From Leptospira weilii (GTDB taxonomy: Bacteria > Spirochaetota > Leptospiria > Leptospirales > Leptospiraceae): 40,000 bases of DNA. The notes under the pieces are model-generated. The model was given only the letters and a program-made list of their open reading frames with translations, did no database searches and was not told where the DNA came from. Both the position numbers and the translations under genes were made by a program. The stretch is taken from assembly GCF_006874765.1 (NCBI RefSeq), contig NZ_CP040840.1:980001-1020000 (forward strand). The letters are read 5' to 3'. This document shows positions 1 to 26,654 of this stretch, in pieces. How positions within the stretch are numbered: the first letter of the stretch is position 1; every line of letters begins with the position of its first letter.

Positions 1-1017
<1,017 letters not shown>

Positions 1018-1075
1018 GAGAGAAAAAAAAGAAGATTTTAAAAGAGCGCCGATTTGTTGGAATCTTGAAAAATGC

Positions 1076-1127
<52 letters not shown>

Positions 1128-1139
1128 AAATGTTCATGG

Positions 1140-2601
<1,462 letters not shown>

Positions 2602-2715
2602 AACGTCCGTATCTCGGAAGCGATGTTTCCTGGTCTATGGATTCGTTTTGATAAGGTTTTTTTGCGAATCATTCTTCTCGACCGAGTAAAGTTTACCCAA
2701 GGATATGATAAGTTT

Positions 2716-2901
2716 AACGTGAGCAGGGTCGTAAGAAATCCATGATTCATCTTTTTTGTAGGAAGTTGAAATTTGAACGCTGTAAATCTATTCTTAAAAT
2801 GTGGGAATTACAACAAATCGCGATTTTAGGAACAAATTTTAAAAATAAGGACCCATACTTTTAGAAAATTCTTTCGCATTTTGTTATACCGAACTCACGT
2901 T
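2716..2901. repeat. AACGTGAG-ended dispersed element, short copy (186 bp)
   Basis: The element starts AACGTGAGCAGGGTCGTAA and ends TTATACCGAACTCACGTT. The ends are imperfect inverted repeats of each other, and the same ends recur at 19606-19795, 19894-20326 and 27607-28052. No ORF is present. Bases 2794-2875 carry an internal block, around GTGGGAATTACAACAAATCG, that recurs in inverted orientation at 19921-19992. The right end lies three bases from the stop codon of the imelysin gene at 2905. It fills most of the 303-base gap between 2602 and 2904. Confidence 0.7.
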
Positions 2902-2904
2902 TTT

Positions 2905-5606
<2,702 letters not shown>

Positions 5607-5647
5607 GATCTTTTGATTTTCATAATGATTGATCTTTCCTATTTAAC

Positions 5648-6964
<1,317 letters not shown>

Positions 6965-7006
6965 TCAAGCTTCCTGAAAGTTTTTAAAAAGATCCCGGCA
7001 GAGGGC

Positions 7007-7068
<62 letters not shown>

Positions 7069-7179
7069 ATATCAAAATTATAGTCAAACGAAAATTTTGT
7101 TTTAGGGTGAATTTGTGGGAACTCCCACGAAAAATTTCTAGTTTGAGGAGAGTTTATGCACTTTTCGCACAGAAGTCCG

Positions 7180-7208
7180 GATTCTAGAAAGAAATTCTTT
7201 CTAGAATC
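7180..7208. other. Perfect 14-bp-arm palindrome between receptor gene and lruB
   Basis: Arm GATTCTAGAAAGAA at 7180-7193 is the exact reverse complement of 7195-7208, with one base between. It lies 50 bases downstream of the TonB receptor stop and upstream of the lruB control region. As RNA it would form a long hairpin, possibly ending the receptor transcript, but no T-run follows on either strand. An operator role is the alternative. It belongs to the 293-base gap 6965-7257, which also contains the Fur-like box and a GTGGGAACTCCCAC motif near 7114. Confidence 0.5.
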
Positions 7209-7257
7209 TAGGAACTCATACGACCTTGAGGGACTGAAATTACTAAAAAAACATCGA

Positions 7258-9681
<2,424 letters not shown>

Positions 9682-9690
9682 TGGGCTTTA

Positions 9691-9747
<57 letters not shown>

Positions 9748-10313
9748 AGTGAAAAGATTCGGGTTCGAAGGAAAAATTTAGGAATAAGACTTAACAGATA
9801 ACACAATTTGTGGGAACTCCTCGAAACTCTTTCTTGAAGACAAATGTGGCAATTGCCTCGTAAAACTGAAACATCTTGGAAGTTCCTTCCTTAAAATTTC
9901 CATGGAACCTCATTCTCAACGTGATAAAACGAGTCACTTACAAATTTATTTGCTACCGACGAGAAAGCGCTAACGTATCTCCTTGAGCATGAAGAATCCA
10001 AGATTCTCCTTTTCTGCTTCTATTCTCAAAAAACATCTCCAATTCGAAAATAGTTTAAGAATCTGTAAAATATAGATCCAGTTCGCGAAATTCAGACTTA
10101 GACGCTCGTAAATTCATTTATATGGCGTATCTATTTTATAGTTTATTATAAATTAGAGCCTTTTGTTTCTATTGTTCGTGCGTTTTTGTTAAGTTTTAGT
10201 CAAATTAATTCTAAATGAATGTTGTCGTTTCTGAATTTTGAACACCCTAAAGCTAAAATGTATAGTGTAACTGAGATTAAACGGTCCTAAATAAATATTA
10301 AGGCGCAGAGGTT

Positions 10314-12689
10314 ATGAAGTATTTTGATTGGTTTGTATATAAAAAAATAGGAATTATTTCTATTTGGGTTTTTTCTAGTTTTATTTTTCTGAGCTGTCGA
10401 GATGGAAAGCAGATTGAATTTCCATACTGGCTTGGAATTTTAAATCCGGTTTCGATTGATAGCAAAGCGATTTCGGAGAGACAATATTCTCCCAATGGAT
10501 CTCTTACATTTGCGCGATTCAATTCGGATCTGGTTCCGTATTCCAGGCAACAAGCGCCGGAAGTATTGAAAGCTTATCTTCAGATATCTCCGGAATCGCA
10601 ACCGCTTCTTTTGCGTTCCAATCGTTACGCGGATCGCATTTACGATCGATTTCAACAATATTATAAAAATATTAAGGTCGAAAATGGAATCTATACGATC
10701 GAATCGAAAGATAACACAATCGAATCTATGAGCGGAAATTTTTCCGAGGTTCCGTCGGACTTGATTACAACACCTTCTTTGTCGGAAACGGACGCTTTGT
10801 CCAAAGCCTTGAAACATTTCGGTGCTAAAAAGTATATTTGGGAATCACCGGAAAGAGAGGAGATGTTGAAAACAATCAAGAAGGATTCCAAAGCTACTTA
10901 TTTTCCGAAAGGAGAACTCTTGATATCCAAGCTCTCCGGTTTGCAAAAAAATGAGTTCCGATTGGTGTATCGATTTGGAATTGCCGCGATCGAACCGTCT
11001 GCTTCGAAATACATTCATGTAGATGCAAACTCCGGTGAAATTCTTGCGAGTAAGGATGCTCGGCGGTACGAAGCGGGAGAACCGGGCCCGACTCCGCAAC
11101 CCCCGCCGGATCCGAATTACGGAATTTGTTTTCCTGACAAAACCCCCTGTATTAAAACGGGTTCGGCTGCGACTCGATTTAGCGGAGTACAGTCGATCAT
11201 AACTTGGACGGCGGGCAAAGACAATTATTACGAACTGAAAGATTATTCGAGAGGAAAAGGAATTTTTACGTATTCTTGGGGATTCGTAGATTTGGGTCAT
11301 GGAAATGAATCTCATAAGTTTCCATTCAGTGATTCTAATAATATTTGGACTAGTTCGGAGTATCATGACGATTTCAACCATGACGCTTTATTCGATGCGC
11401 ACTGGGGAATCGAAAAAACGTATGATTATTTTAAAGTCGTTCACAACCGGTTGAGTTATGACGGGAATGATGGAAGCATAGCGAATAACGTTCATTATGC
11501 TCGTTCATGGATAACTAACAATGCATATTGGGATGATGCCACCGAAGAGCTTTTTTATCTGTACTGTCCTCATAACAATAGTGCTTGTCAGGATTCCGGC
11601 GGTGACTTCATGGATCCGAGATTTGAGGACACGACTTCTCTTGATTTTGTTTCTCATGAATATGGCCACGGTGTAGTCGCTTATACTTCCGGTTGGGGGT
11701 ATGAGAAAGAGTCGGGAGCCTTGAACGAAGGATTCAGCGATATCTGGAATATCGCGGTGAATCATTTTGTTAATAAGACATTGGGAATGCACAAAAATAT
11801 ATGGTTGTTCGGAGATGAAACGGCACCGGGAGGGGGAATACGTTCCGCTCAGAATCCAAGGTCCACCGGGCTCATCAGCATAGGTCCTACTACTTACAAA
11901 GGACTTTTTTGGGATTTTGAGACGGAAAAAGTTCATATAAATAGTACCGTTTTGAGTCATTGGTTTTATATCCTTTCCAATGGAAAACAAGGGACCAACG
12001 ATCACAAGTGCGAGTACGACGCCTCTGGTATCAGCATTGAAAAGGCCGAGAAAATTGCCTATGGAACGTTACTCTCTCTTTGGCCTACATCAGAGTATAG
12101 CGATGTAAGATCCGCAAGTATCGCCGTTTCAAAATATTTATATGGAAAGTTTTCGCAAGAAGTGAAAAGTACGATCGACGCTTGGGACGCGGTCGGCGTT
12201 CCTGCAAATACCACTTCTCAGGGCGGATTAGGTATGAAACCGAAACATTTCATAACTTCCGTAAAACTTTCGAATCTGGAAAGAAACTCGGGAAATGATT
12301 GCGGATATAGGGATAGTACTTACCTCCGTTCAACGGTTTTGAAAGGAGTGACTTATAATATCCAGTTATCGAGTCAGAATTCTTCGACCGACATGTTTCC
12401 AACAAGAACTCATAAATGGAAAGTATGGATCGACTTCAATCGAGATGGTATTTTTGACGATGGCGCTAATTCCACGGAATTGGTGGTGCAAGATTCCGTA
12501 TCTGTTTCGACAGAGGGAAACATTCAAAAATCATTTATAGTTCCGGCAAATGCCTTAACCGGGGATACAAGAATGAGAGTTTCAATGAAAGCAAGTACAA
12601 GTTCGGAAGGTTATCCTCGTTCGGACGAAAAATTTATCGAAGGCGAAGTGGAAGATTATACGATTACAATTCGTTCCCTAACTTTTTAG
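10314..12689 (+). CDS. M4 thermolysin-like metalloprotease lipoprotein with GEVEDY tail
   Basis: The 791-residue protein starts with a signal peptide and lipobox FLSC (Cys28). A propeptide region (about 60-255; FTP/PepSY-like, ending in SKYIHVDANSGEILASKD) is followed by the M4 catalytic domain. The zinc site is HEYGH (about 448-452) with the third ligand in GALNEGFSD (Glu about 472). The C-terminal part (about 650-790) contains WKVWIDFNRDGIFDD and ends in the GEVEDY motif near 776-781, a small beta-rich domain known at the C-terminus of secreted proteins. A GCAGAGG ribosome site precedes the ATG. Leptospiral thermolysins of this kind are reported to cleave complement proteins; that role here is by analogy. 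It stands next to the iron island but is transcribed away from it. Confidence 0.92.
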   Translation: MKYFDWFVYKKIGIISIWVFSSFIFLSCRDGKQIEFPYWLGILNPVSIDSKAISERQYSPNGSLTFARFNSDLVPYSRQQAPEVLKAYLQISPESQPLLLRSNRYADRIYDRFQQYYKNIKVENGIYTIESKDNTIESMSGNFSEVPSDLITTPSLSETDALSKALKHFGAKKYIWESPEREEMLKTIKKDSKATYFPKGELLISKLSGLQKNEFRLVYRFGIAAIEPSASKYIHVDANSGEILASKDARRYEAGEPGPTPQPPPDPNYGICFPDKTPCIKTGSAATRFSGVQSIITWTAGKDNYYELKDYSRGKGIFTYSWGFVDLGHGNESHKFPFSDSNNIWTSSEYHDDFNHDALFDAHWGIEKTYDYFKVVHNRLSYDGNDGSIANNVHYARSWITNNAYWDDATEELFYLYCPHNNSACQDSGGDFMDPRFEDTTSLDFVSHEYGHGVVAYTSGWGYEKESGALNEGFSDIWNIAVNHFVNKTLGMHKNIWLFGDETAPGGGIRSAQNPRSTGLISIGPTTYKGLFWDFETEKVHINSTVLSHWFYILSNGKQGTNDHKCEYDASGISIEKAEKIAYGTLLSLWPTSEYSDVRSASIAVSKYLYGKFSQEVKSTIDAWDAVGVPANTTSQGGLGMKPKHFITSVKLSNLERNSGNDCGYRDSTYLRSTVLKGVTYNIQLSSQNSSTDMFPTRTHKWKVWIDFNRDGIFDDGANSTELVVQDSVSVSTEGNIQKSFIVPANALTGDTRMRVSMKASTSSEGYPRSDEKFIEGEVEDYTITIRSLTF

Positions 12690-12929
12690 TTCGGATCCTG
12701 AATTTAAGAGATCGATCTATGACAAGGCATCATAGGTCGGTCCGATTTTCAAAATGTTTCTTTGTAAAGGATGTGTGAACTTCCTATGTTTTATTACGAA
12801 CTTATGCAATAATGGTAACTGATTTTTCTTAAGAAGTTTTGGTCAGTTCTGATATGGCGCCCCAACCGGAGCCGTAAATTCTTTTTCGCATTTTTTTATC
12901 ATCCGATATGAACTCGCTAGAGAAAAGCA

Positions 12930-12961
<32 letters not shown>

Positions 12962-12983
12962 CGCAGGATAAGGGAGCTGTTCT

Positions 12984-13077
12984 TACTGATCCCTATAAAA
13001 TAGAATACCGTTAATTTGAGTATAAATCCCACGTTTAGATGCGGAATTTTGGACACTCTATTATGTAGGGATGAGTA
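12984..13077 (-). repeat. 94-bp TA-flanked palindromic-ended element, copy 1
   Basis: Starts TACTGATCCCTATAAAATAG and ends with GTAGGGATGAGTA; the reverse complement aligns along its whole length with the copies at 14848, 17825, 27894 and 31630. Ends are imperfect inverted repeats of about 24 bases, and the unit begins and ends with TA. It lies between the M4 protease (ends 12689) and the lipoprotein at 13150. The remainder of this 460-base gap holds no credible gene. Confidence 0.8.
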
Positions 13078-13149
13078 GTCTTAAAATAACTCAAGCACAA
13101 CACTGTCTACCCATTCGGGGGAAGTTCAAACTAAGGCTTCAAACAAGCA

Positions 13150-13824
<675 letters not shown>

Positions 13825-13877
13825 AATGATTGTCTATTAAGATGAAATTTTTTTCATTGCTTAAGGAGAGACTCGAA

Positions 13878-14720
<843 letters not shown>

Positions 14721-14847
14721 TTTTGAAATCGATTCCCCGAGAGCCGGGTAAGAAAATGGGCCCGAAAAAAATTTAGAAATTTCTTTACTTGTATGAATTA
14801 TGAAACAAGGTATTGTATAGAAGAAATCATATAGGTCTATTCCTATT

Positions 14848-14941
14848 ATTCATCTCCATAGAATAGAGTATCCAAAATTTTGCGCCTAAACGCGGGATTT
14901 GTGCTCAAATTAACGGTATCTTATTTTATGGGGATCAGTAA
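14848..14941 (+). repeat. 94-bp TA-flanked palindromic-ended element, copy 2
   Basis: Starts TATTCATCTCCATAGAATAG and ends TATGGGGATCAGTA, in the opposite orientation to copy 1. The central segment GCGCCTAAACGCGGG can form a small hairpin. It occupies the middle of the 361-base gap between 14720 and 15082; nothing else coding is seen there. Confidence 0.8.
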
Positions 14942-15055
14942 AAACCTTTGAAAGTGGGATCGCCAACAAATGCTAATAAAGGGTTGCGATTTGTTTCTAA
15001 CGGAGTTGGGGATACGATTATTGTTTTTTATAAAAAAATAATTTCGTGAAATAGA

Positions 15056-15633
<578 letters not shown>

Positions 15634-15637
15634 ACTC

Positions 15638-16897
<1,260 letters not shown>

Positions 16898-17098
16898 CGG
16901 TTATTGGGAAAAGTCCTTATTTGGCTATTGACTAGAAACTATCTCAATACCTTGGGATGTGGGAACTCCAATGTTTTGTCATAAACTTCCCGAATGATTG
17001 ATTGTAGCTGATTTCTTTTAAGGACAGGCTTTGAATCAAATTCTAACTTTCCGATTTTATATGGAAATCGATGATAAAAGAAGGATCCGATTTGTTAT

Positions 17099-17809
<711 letters not shown>

Positions 17810-17824
17810 AATTTTTCCTAACTT

Positions 17825-17918
17825 TATTCACCTCTACAGAATAGTGTATCTAAAATTCCGCGTCTAAACGCGGGGTTTATGCTCAAATGAACGGTATTCT
17901 ATTGTATAGGGATCAGTA
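17825..17918 (+). repeat. 94-bp TA-flanked palindromic-ended element, copy 3
   Basis: Starts TATTCACCTCTACAGAATAG and ends TATAGGGATCAGTA. The core has a perfect hairpin, CCGCGT-CTAA-ACGCGG. It begins 15 bases after the stop of the preceding gene. The rest of the gap to 18150 has a GTAGGAACTACTAC motif near 17953 and no gene. Confidence 0.8.
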
Positions 17919-18149
17919 AGCACAGTCAATGCTAAGAATCTATCCTAATCTTAAAATGTAGGAACTACTACAAATTTATATTTCAGTGTGAAACTTTGAA
18001 AGTGTAGGTGGCGTAATTTATGAAAACTTGCACGTTTCGTTAAGAGTGAATTTGGGATTTAAAACATGTTCGAAATTTAAATCTACGTTCGATTCAAAAA
18101 ATTCTCTAAAATCACTCGGCACAGAAAGTTCTAAGAACCGTTCTTTAAT

Positions 18150-18671
18150 ATGGATATTCTTTTATTGGATGACGGTCAAAAAATTGAATCCGCCTTGATT
18201 GAGGGTCGGTTCGGTTTGGATTCTCTTTTGGTTCCGTTTGCTTATTGGGATCGTTTGAGTCGGGAAGAGAAAAAAATTCTTCCGAGACGTCTTCCGTTTT
18301 TATTACGAAGATACGGGAAATACATTGCGGCGATGCAACGTCTCCATTGTAAGGCGGGTAAAATCAAATACAACCGGGGAGTCGGGAAAATGAAAAAATT
18401 CAGTATTCGTGTGAATACTGGGACTTGGGCGATTTTAGGTGCGCTTGCGGCGGCGCACGGTGTATCAAGGTGTTATCTTTTTAATTATATGCTTTGGTTG
18501 GAAGACGTCGGAGTGGGAGATTCTATCGTGGAGACTTTAAATAGAGGAGTTCCTAGTTTTCATGGGACTTACAGAATGATCTGGACGCTCGATTTACGAC
18601 AAAATCTAATATCCAGGGAATTGGAATTCAAACCGAACCCAATGACCGAACGCTATTTCCGAGGTTCCTGA
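18150..18671 (+). CDS. DUF1564 family protein (Leptospira-specific)
   Basis: The 173-residue protein shows the features I associate with the Leptospira-restricted DUF1564 family: an acidic N-terminus, LVPFAYWDRLSREEKKILP, a basic RRLPFLLRRYGKYIAAM helix, and KFSIRVNTGTWAILGALAA followed by HGVSRCYLFNYMLWLE. The last part resembles a ribbon-helix-helix-type fold, so DNA binding is possible but unproven. Family members are numerous in pathogenic Leptospira and often sit near mobile DNA, as here, beside an IS481-type remnant. Confidence 0.75.
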   Translation: MDILLLDDGQKIESALIEGRFGLDSLLVPFAYWDRLSREEKKILPRRLPFLLRRYGKYIAAMQRLHCKAGKIKYNRGVGKMKKFSIRVNTGTWAILGALAAAHGVSRCYLFNYMLWLEDVGVGDSIVETLNRGVPSFHGTYRMIWTLDLRQNLISRELEFKPNPMTERYFRGS

Positions 18672-18714
18672 CTATTCGTCGAAACTGAGTATCGAATCAC
18701 AAACGTAATATAAC

Positions 18715-19602
18715 TTGTAATAGCCAAAATAAGATCTGACACTTCCTTTTAAAGTTCATTACGAAAATTGTAAGTTATCGAGATACTTATTCTTAGCTAA
18801 TTCCTTGGTGTCAAGGAAAGTCTGGAATGGAGTTTTACCAAAACAATACTTGCCTTGATGCGTCCGTTCGTTGTTATACGAATCGATCCACTGATCCAAA
18901 TCTTTTTGCAAATCCTCAATCGAGTTGTATACCTTCTTCCTAAAAGCAATCGCATAGAATTCGTCTTGAATGGTTCTGTGAAATCGTTCACAAATACCGT
19001 TCGATTGAGGATGTCTTGCTCTTGTTTTCGAATGGTCGATATCTTCCAAAGCAAGGAACAGTTGGAATTCATGGTGCTCCCTATTTCCACAATACTCGGT
19101 TCCTCTATCGGTTAAAATTCTCAACAACCGAATTCCTTCTTCTTCAAACCAGGGAATCACTTTGTCGTTCAACATATCGGCGGCTACTAACGCGTTCTTC
19201 CTATCGTAAAGTTTTGCCATCGCTACTTTAGAATAGGAGTCGATAAAGGTTTGCTGGTAAATCCTTCCTACGCCCTTGATTGTGCCCACGTAATACGTAT
19301 CTTGACATCCCAAGTATCCTGGATGTTCCGTCTCTATTTCTCCTTCAACTTGTTTTTCTAATTTCCTTTTTTCTAATGCTTGCACTTGCGATTCGGTTAA
19401 TACGGGAGAATCCCCTGAGCCATGAACGCTTCTAACGCCTTCATTCTTTTTTGAAACGTCTCCAAATCGTGACGAACCCAGAACGCGCCCCATAGGAAGC
19501 GTTCTGTTGAGTTACCCCTTGTTCTTGATTATTTTTTGTCCTGTTGTCATCTTTTTCTCCTTGTTAATTTTAAGGAGTAAGATCAAGTTCTAACTATTAC
19601 AA
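18715..19602 (-). mobile_element. Decayed IS481-type insertion sequence with 5-bp target duplication
   Basis: The ends are TTGTAATAGCCAAAATAAG (18715 onward) and, on the other strand, TTGTAATAGTTAGAACTTG (19602 backward), imperfect terminal inverted repeats. The element is flanked on both sides by ATAAC (18710-18714 and 19603-19607), a direct target duplication. Its 888 bases are shorter than a full element should be, because the transposase has lost its N-terminal part. It lies exactly at the left edge of the repeat beginning at 19606. Confidence 0.75.
18759..19550 (-). pseudogene. IS481-type transposase pseudogene (internal deletion plus frameshift)
   Basis: The catalytic part is intact, reading from about 19415 leftward: a DDE integrase core with QDTYYVGTIKGVGRIYQQTF, ILTDRGTEYCG and HPQSNGICERFHRT, and the C-terminal NERTHQGKYCFGKTP. 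A good AAGGAG and ATG (19550) start MTTGQKIIKNK, which hits a stop after 12 codons. A later segment, WVRHDLETFQKRMKALE, is in another frame than the catalytic part (shift near 19404-19416). Roughly 90 codons of the N-terminal helix-turn-helix region are missing compared with full transposases of this type. It should be inactive. Confidence 0.8.
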
Positions 19603-19605
19603 ATA

Positions 19606-19795
19606 ACGTGAGTTCGACGTAAGAAAGTTTGGGCGAATAAGAAACTAAAGTGCAACGACTCCCTATGAGTGTCGTCGCAGCTCACGAGTTTCATAGATAA
19701 AATGGCTCGCGACCGCGCTTAACTCAATGTTGCTGCCTACGGTCGCAACATAGTGCTACAATCGCTTTCGCATTTTGTTACACCGAACTCACGTT
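19606..19795. repeat. AACGTGAG-ended dispersed element, short copy (190 bp)
   Basis: Starts AACGTGAGTTCGACGTAAG and ends TTACACCGAACTCACGTT. The segment after the left end (GTTTGGGCGAATAAGAAACT) and before the right end (ATCGCTTTCGCATTTTG) matches the copy at 27607-28052. No ORF. The IS481-type element abuts its left end; its target duplication includes the first three bases of the repeat. Confidence 0.75.
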
Positions 19796-19893
19796 AATAT
19801 ACGAAAACCGCTTTCTATATTTTACCAAAGTCTCATTAGGCGATGATTCAAACGGACTTCAAAACGCATCCTTGGACGAAACGATCGTAAGTT

Positions 19894-20326
19894 AACGTGA
19901 GCAGGTTCGTAAGAAAATGAGAAAGAATTTTCTAAAATTAGGAGTTCCTAGTTTTAGAATTTATTCGTAAAATCGAGATTTGTTGTAGTTCCGACGTGTG
20001 CTATGCAAACTGAGATAGAGATGAGAGTGGTGGGCGCTCGGAGTCGGTTTACAGAAGCAGACTACAAATCACCTCCAAGCGGCATTGATAAAGAGTTAGT
20101 CGTGAGCGTTGAAGAAAAAGGAGTAATGAAAATGTAAGGTGAAAATAGAAGAGACGAACGCAAGTGAACCGCTGACGACGTGTCGAAATACAACTAAAGG
20201 TGTCATCAAAAATGGGACATAGTCCATGAGAAGGAGGAAGAAATCTGTTTACTAGCCGGCGTGTAGGCGCCGTTTCAGGTCTAAATATACAATCGTTTTC
20301 GCATTTTGTTATACCGAACTCACGTT
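19894..20326. repeat. AACGTGAG-ended dispersed element, long copy (433 bp)
   Basis: Starts AACGTGAGCAGGTTCGTAAG and ends TTATACCGAACTCACGTT. It shares its left end with the copy at 2716 and an AGGCGCCGTTTCAG segment near its right end with the copy at 27607. Its 19921-19992 block is the inverted counterpart of 2794-2875. No credible gene is present. The following stretch, 20327-20719, also shows nothing that can be supported before fliK. Confidence 0.65.
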
Positions 20327-20719
20327 ATGCTAAGGGAGAAATTCAAGTGAGAAGGACTCATAAGAATGAGAGTACGGATGCGATGCGCAGGGACTCGTAG
20401 TAGTGAAGAAGTTTCTGTAATGGAAATGGAGCGAAGGTGTTATGTCAAATCGGTCTGTGAACGGAATCAACCGCGTTCAAATTCAGAAAAATGAATCATG
20501 CTGAAATCACGTTGTTTTAAGGCGATTAAAGAGACATAGTACAGCTGAGAAAATGTTCCGACAAAATGATTCGATAAAGAGTTGCTTTCGTTTTCTAATA
20601 GGGAGTCTTGCGGCGGTATTTTCGCATGCGAAAGAAAATTAGAATATAAAAGCCGTCGTAATTTAAAAAATCTTCAAGTAATTCTGCGAAAGATCGATTT
20701 TAATACTGCGGAGTGCAGT

Positions 20720-22258
20720 ATGAATATTTCTGGTGATTTATCCATTTCGGAATTCAAAACGGAGCGATATGTCGAAGCCGTTCCCACAAAGAATATGGGA
20801 GGAGGGTTTGTCAGAAAGAATTCCTTTCTTGATTTAATGAAAATCTTACAAGGCTCTGTGCAAAAGGGATTGGATGAAACTCTGACTGAAATTCAAAATA
20901 CGTTTTCAAAAACGGAAGATTCCGCAGTTCAAGAAGAGAATGTGGAAAGCTTAGACGAAAAAAAGACCGAGTCTGTACATTCTAAGGAAGAAGTCGAATC
21001 GGAGATCGTAAAAATCTCAAAAGAAAAGGAAAAAGAACCCCAGGCAATTGAAGAAGCGGTTAACGTAGTAGCATTACCTTGGTTTCTTGTTGCGGAAGCG
21101 AAACCGAACGAAATTATAGATCCCAAAGTCGAGATCCCTGACGAACTTCAAGCGGAAATTATGAAAGAAGTTTTCGTTGAAGTCTCGGAACCCAAACAAC
21201 CAACTTCCACGAGCAAACTAATCGAAAACCTTTTTTCAAAAGAGGAAAGTTCGTTTGATGTGAAGAGGGAAACTTTTGTTTCTCTTGAAGACCCGAAGGA
21301 AATCCAAAGCCTAACTTCTAAAAAAGAAGGTTCGGTCCGCGAAGTGGAATCGAAATTATCCGAATCTAAAGTCGTATCCGAAATATCTAAATTTAACGAA
21401 ACCAACATAAAAGAATTTCAAGAGAATGGTAAGGGATTTCCCAACAAAGAAATCTCTTTCAAAGGTGTGGACGAAACCAAGACGGAAGTTCCTAAAGAAC
21501 TGATTCTCGATTCAGAAAAGTGGAAGATCGATAAGGATAAAAAAACGGATTCTTATGCGAATTTAAAATCTTCCGGAAGGGAAGAGATTAAGACAGCAAT
21601 ATTGAGTCAATTCTCCGAAAATTCTTCTGGAAAGTCGGGACAGGAACAAGCCTTCCGTTCCGGGGGAGGGGATTCTTACTCTTCTCTTGTAAAAGGACTT
21701 GGAGTTCCGGCCGTTTCCGGAAGGGAAACGAACATACTCGGAAAAGATTTTTCCATATCCAAAGAAACTAACGTTCTTTCTAAGAGAGACATCCAGCAAA
21801 ATTTCCAAAGTCTGATCCGCTCTGCCCGAGTGCAGATTCTTGAAAACGGAAGAACGGAAGCGAGTATCCGAATGAATCCGAAAGACTTAGGGCAGATGTC
21901 TCTTTCCATTTCCACAGACAATGACGTTGTGCGGGGAAAACTTCTCGTGGAGTCCGATACCGTTAAACAGCAGTTAGTTGCCGAGCTTGCAAATCTAAAG
22001 CAAGATCTTAAAGCGAACGGTCTTGAACTTGAGTCTCTCGTGATCGAAGTCAGAGAGGAAACCTTCGCATTCAGCGAAGGATCCGATAAGAATGGAAAAG
22101 ATCCGCATTCTTTCCAAGCCGCTTTCGGAGAGGACGACTTTAAAAATTCTTTTTACGAGGAAGACGAACTTTATTTCGAAGAAATTTCTTCCGAGTCTCA
22201 TGGTTTTTCGGAAAAAACCGAAGGGAAAACGCAGAAACTGCTCGATCTGAAAGTATAG
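20720..22258 (+). CDS. fliK: Flagellar hook-length control protein FliK
   Basis: The start is placed at 20720 ([12 protein letters not shown]), where GGAG lies about 8 bases upstream; the frame is open to 20582 but that extension has no plausible ribosome site. The resulting 512-residue protein has a long, acidic, low-complexity K/E/S-rich middle, as FliK rulers do. The conserved C-terminal hook-length domain spans about residues 365-445, with the pattern [17 protein letters not shown], a [10 protein letters not shown] strand and [19 protein letters not shown]. FliK measures the hook and switches export from hook to filament substrates. It is followed 15 bases later by flgD. Confidence 0.88.
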   Translation: MNISGDLSISEFKTERYVEAVPTKNMGGGFVRKNSFLDLMKILQGSVQKGLDETLTEIQNTFSKTEDSAVQEENVESLDEKKTESVHSKEEVESEIVKISKEKEKEPQAIEEAVNVVALPWFLVAEAKPNEIIDPKVEIPDELQAEIMKEVFVEVSEPKQPTSTSKLIENLFSKEESSFDVKRETFVSLEDPKEIQSLTSKKEGSVREVESKLSESKVVSEISKFNETNIKEFQENGKGFPNKEISFKGVDETKTEVPKELILDSEKWKIDKDKKTDSYANLKSSGREEIKTAILSQFSENSSGKSGQEQAFRSGGGDSYSSLVKGLGVPAVSGRETNILGKDFSISKETNVLSKRDIQQNFQSLIRSARVQILENGRTEASIRMNPKDLGQMSLSISTDNDVVRGKLLVESDTVKQQLVAELANLKQDLKANGLELESLVIEVREETFAFSEGSDKNGKDPHSFQAAFGEDDFKNSFYEEDELYFEEISSESHGFSEKTEGKTQKLLDLKV

Positions 22259-22273
22259 GACTCGGAGGAAATC

Positions 22274-23068
<795 letters not shown>

Positions 23069-23103
23069 AGAAATAAACAAAGGATAATCGAGGTAACAGC
23101 TTT

Positions 23104-24498
<1,395 letters not shown>

Positions 24499-24512
24499 TT
24501 TTTTTAGATGAT

Positions 24513-24551
24513 TTCCTCTTCGATGATCCATTGAAATGAATCGGAGAGGAA
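24513..24551 (+). terminator. Hairpin after flgE, possible terminator
   Basis: Arm TTCCTCTTCGAT (24513-24524) pairs with ATCGGAGAGGAA (24540-24551) over 12 positions with one T-G wobble. It is 15 bases after the flgE stop. No clear T-run follows, so it may act as an mRNA 3' stabiliser or a weak or Rho-assisted terminator. Confidence 0.45.
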
Positions 24552-24599
24552 GTTCAATCTCATACATCTCAAGTTATAGATTTGTTATCTTTTTTTGCG

Positions 24600-24633
<34 letters not shown>

Positions 24634-24636
24634 TGG

Positions 24637-26644
<2,008 letters not shown>

Positions 26645-26654
26645 GAGGTTTTGC

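Noticed and set aside
10845..12005. Minus-strand frames of 178 and 166 codons opposite the M4 protease
   Set aside because: Shadows of the protease reading frame, with basic, non-protein-like composition.
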